The notes under the pieces: generated by a model | Seen by the model: only the letters and a program-made list of their open reading frames with translations | Told to the model about the DNA's origin: nothing | The model's database searches: none | Shown here: in pieces, positions 4,178-5,969 of the stretch | How positions within the stretch are numbered: position 1 is the first letter of the stretch | Layout: each line of letters starts with the position of its first letter | Position numbers and translations under genes: made by a program | Assembly: GCA_019313095.1 (NCBI GenBank) | Contig: JAFDBU010000287.1 | Span: 1 to 5,969, forward strand | Source of the DNA: Deltaproteobacteria bacterium | GTDB lineage: Bacteria; Desulfobacterota; Desulfobulbia; Desulfobulbales; BM004 | DNA length: 5,969 bases | Reading direction: 5' to 3'

Positions 4178-5969
4178 GCTTGTCATTTTTCGTTTCATTT
4201 TTTGATAGGGCACTTAAGGATTTGATCATTTCAGCCGGGTCTGTGGTGGGAAAATTGCACTTGAAATTTGTACAGACGTAAGCGGTCGCCTTATTGTTGA
4301 TGGCATACATAAATTCAACGAAGTTGGCATATTTCTCTATTTGCGGGCTTTCTTCACCTGCCGGTTTGAAAAGTATAACTGCATTGGGAAAGTAGTTTTT
4401 GTTCAGAACAGCAAACATCTCTTTCGTGTCTGCTGCTTCTTTCTCTCCCACAACAACAACTTCCTGGGAGGGGGCAAGGGCGAAGTCAAGTGCTCCCAGG
4501 AGCATTGGAAATGAAAGAGGCCTTTCCTTAAGGGAGGTTGAGGCTATAATGCTTGTCTTCTCAGCCCGTTCTGCAAAGCCGGGACTGCCGGTCAACCTAC
4601 TGAGCTTTAGAAGATTAAACATGGCTACCGCATTGGAGGATGGCACGGAACTATCAATACTTTCCTTAATACGCGGTAGTATTGATTTCTCAGTATTTCC
4701 CGTCAGGTAAAAACCACCCAGCTTATCATCCCAGAAATTTCTGATAAGGACGTCGGTCAGATCAAGAGCCTGCTGCAGCCAATAGGTGTCAAAGTCCCTA
4801 CCGTACAGTTCCAGCAGACCCCAGGCCATAAAAGAGTAATCAGCCGCTGTAGCCGGTAGTCCGGCTCGGCCTTTACGCCAGCGGTGTAGCAGCTTACCTT
4901 CTTTGGCGCGAAGGTTGTGCAGGATGAATTTAGCGGCTCTTTCTGCGGCCTTGCCATACTGGGGCTGAGCAAGTACCCGGGAGCCTCTGGCAAGGGCGCC
5001 GATCATCAGACCGTTCCAATCGGTTAGAACTTTATCATCGCGTTCAGGCCTGGGGCGGGAATTGCGGGCAGTTAACATTTTCCGGCGAATTGTTTCATAT
5101 CCAGCGATCTTTGCTGTATCTGTCTCACCTATAAAAAGAAGGTTTTTGCCTGTTTTTTCGTGGGTGACAGGATCGATATAATTACCTTCTTCCGTAATAT
5201 TAAAGACTCTGGCTGCTGTGGCTGCCTCAGCCGGTGTCATAATTTTTTTGATCTCTGTGGCCGACCATAGGTAGAATCTGCCCTCTTCTCCTGCGCTGTC
5301 GGCACTTTCGGCAGTATAAAAGCCTCCTGCTTCAGAGGTCATGGACTGCACGACATAGTCCAGAATTTCCCTGGCGGTTTCAGCGTACTTTTCCTTGGCA
5401 GTAGCCTGGTATGCCTCCAGGTAAGTCATTGCCAGTAAAGCCTGATCATAGAGCATTTTTTCAAAGTGGGGCACCCGCCACGCGGGATCAATTGTGTAAC
5501 GGTGGAAACCGTAACCGAGGTGGTCGTAAATGGATCCCTGACGCATTGCTGTCAGGGTTTTTTCAACCATTGTTAGGGCAGCCTCGTTACCGGTACGATG
5601 CCAGTATCGCAACAGAAAAAGGAGGTTCAAAGGTTTGGGAAACTTGGCGTTACTGCCAAATCCGCCATGCTGAGGATCAAAGTCTTGTTCGAAGGCCTGA
5701 AAGGCAGCATCAAGAAAGGATGAGTCCATATTTGCGCCCGGCAGTTGGATTGTTGAGGAAATAATAGCTGCATTAATGCTGTCTGCGGATTGCAGTACAG
5801 AATCACGCTCTCTGGCCCATAATTCTTTGACCCTGGGGATAAATTCGAGAAGGCCGATACGGCCGAAACGGTTTTCCTTAGGTATGTAGGTAGCGGCATA
5901 AAAAGGTTTGCCTTCAGGGGTAAGAAAGAGTGTAAGGGGCCAACCGCAGGAAGGAGAAAGGAGATAACA
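4173..5969 (-). CDS. DUF255/YyaL-family thioredoxin-like protein, N-terminus beyond window
   Basis: The frame is open from the window edge to the TGA at 4173, giving 598 residues. Family members are about 650-750, so roughly the first 100 residues, including the thioredoxin-like CxxC region, lie outside. Numbering from the edge, residues 1-45 are the end of the DUF255 thioredoxin fold (CGWPLTLFLTPEGKPFYAAT, 8-27). The rest is an (alpha/alpha)6 barrel related to six-hairpin glycosidases and N-acylglucosamine epimerases: HGGFGSNAKFPKP (101-113), GYGFHRYTID (152-161), VPHFEKMLYDQALL (166-179), ESADSAGEEGRFYLW (221-235), DDKVLTDWNGLMIGALAR (311-328), DSSVPSSNAVAMFNLLKL (439-456) and AYVCTNFKC (563-571). 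These match the family closely. The activity is not established (B. subtilis YyaL, human SPATA20). It starts outside the window, not at the ATG at 5729, because upstream residues are conserved. It converges on the selenoprotein gene. Confidence 0.92.
   Translation of the reverse strand, partial: CYLLSPSCGWPLTLFLTPEGKPFYAATYIPKENRFGRIGLLEFIPRVKELWARERDSVLQSADSINAAIISSTIQLPGANMDSSFLDAAFQAFEQDFDPQHGGFGSNAKFPKPLNLLFLLRYWHRTGNEAALTMVEKTLTAMRQGSIYDHLGYGFHRYTIDPAWRVPHFEKMLYDQALLAMTYLEAYQATAKEKYAETAREILDYVVQSMTSEAGGFYTAESADSAGEEGRFYLWSATEIKKIMTPAEAATAARVFNITEEGNYIDPVTHEKTGKNLLFIGETDTAKIAGYETIRRKMLTARNSRPRPERDDKVLTDWNGLMIGALARGSRVLAQPQYGKAAERAAKFILHNLRAKEGKLLHRWRKGRAGLPATAADYSFMAWGLLELYGRDFDTYWLQQALDLTDVLIRNFWDDKLGGFYLTGNTEKSILPRIKESIDSSVPSSNAVAMFNLLKLSRLTGSPGFAERAEKTSIIASTSLKERPLSFPMLLGALDFALAPSQEVVVVGEKEAADTKEMFAVLNKNYFPNAVILFKPAGEESPQIEKYANFVEFMYAINNKATAYVCTNFKCNFPTTDPAEMIKSLSALSKNETKNDKQ

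Noticed and set aside
5627..5899. 90-residue minus-strand open frame near the right edge
   Set aside because: It is a shifted-frame shadow of the DUF255 gene, whose own frame is open and family-like across the same bases.

Overview
The window reads as bacterial chromosome from an anaerobe or microaerophile, probably a Desulfobacterota/deltaproteobacterial lineage. This is inference from gene content: a rhodanese-ferritin selenoprotein, a class I FBPase and a DUF255 protein, with dense genes and moderate G+C. No rRNA or tRNA gene is present to confirm it.

Layout. At the left edge (about 10-146) is a non-coding palindromic element with three perfect stems. Next is a minus-strand pair in which an Mth938-like small protein (1285-1632) precedes a complete class I fructose-1,6-bisphosphatase (214-1257) by 27 nt, so they are probably co-transcribed. 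A long divergent intergenic region (1633-2111) holds a plus-strand promoter candidate and a short tandem repeat. It leads to a membrane-anchored alpha/beta hydrolase of the BEM46/ABHD13 type (2112-2969). After a further AT-rich gap with a sigma70-like promoter comes the most notable gene (3117-3959). A bidirectional terminator with a perfect 20-bp stem (4128-4177) then separates it from a convergent minus-strand DUF255/YyaL-family gene (4173-5969). That gene is cut by the right edge and lacks its N-terminus.

Main result. A conventional gene caller would split 3117-3959 into two ORFs at an in-frame TGA (3336-3338). The TGA sits exactly where rhodanese domains carry their catalytic cysteine (IVY-U-AAGVRS). 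It is followed by a clean bacterial SECIS-like hairpin whose apical loop is GGTC. The same frame then runs on into the rest of the rhodanese and a ferritin-like diiron domain with a complete ligand set. I therefore read it as one 280-residue selenoprotein, a Sec-rhodanese fused to a rubrerythrin-like domain. It is a plausible redox, sulfane-sulfur or peroxide-handling enzyme.

The genes form separate transcription units rather than one pathway: central carbon metabolism (fbp with its small partner), a membrane hydrolase, a selenoprotein and a DUF255 protein. Nothing in the window looks like a mobile element with a transposase, a CRISPR array or a phage.
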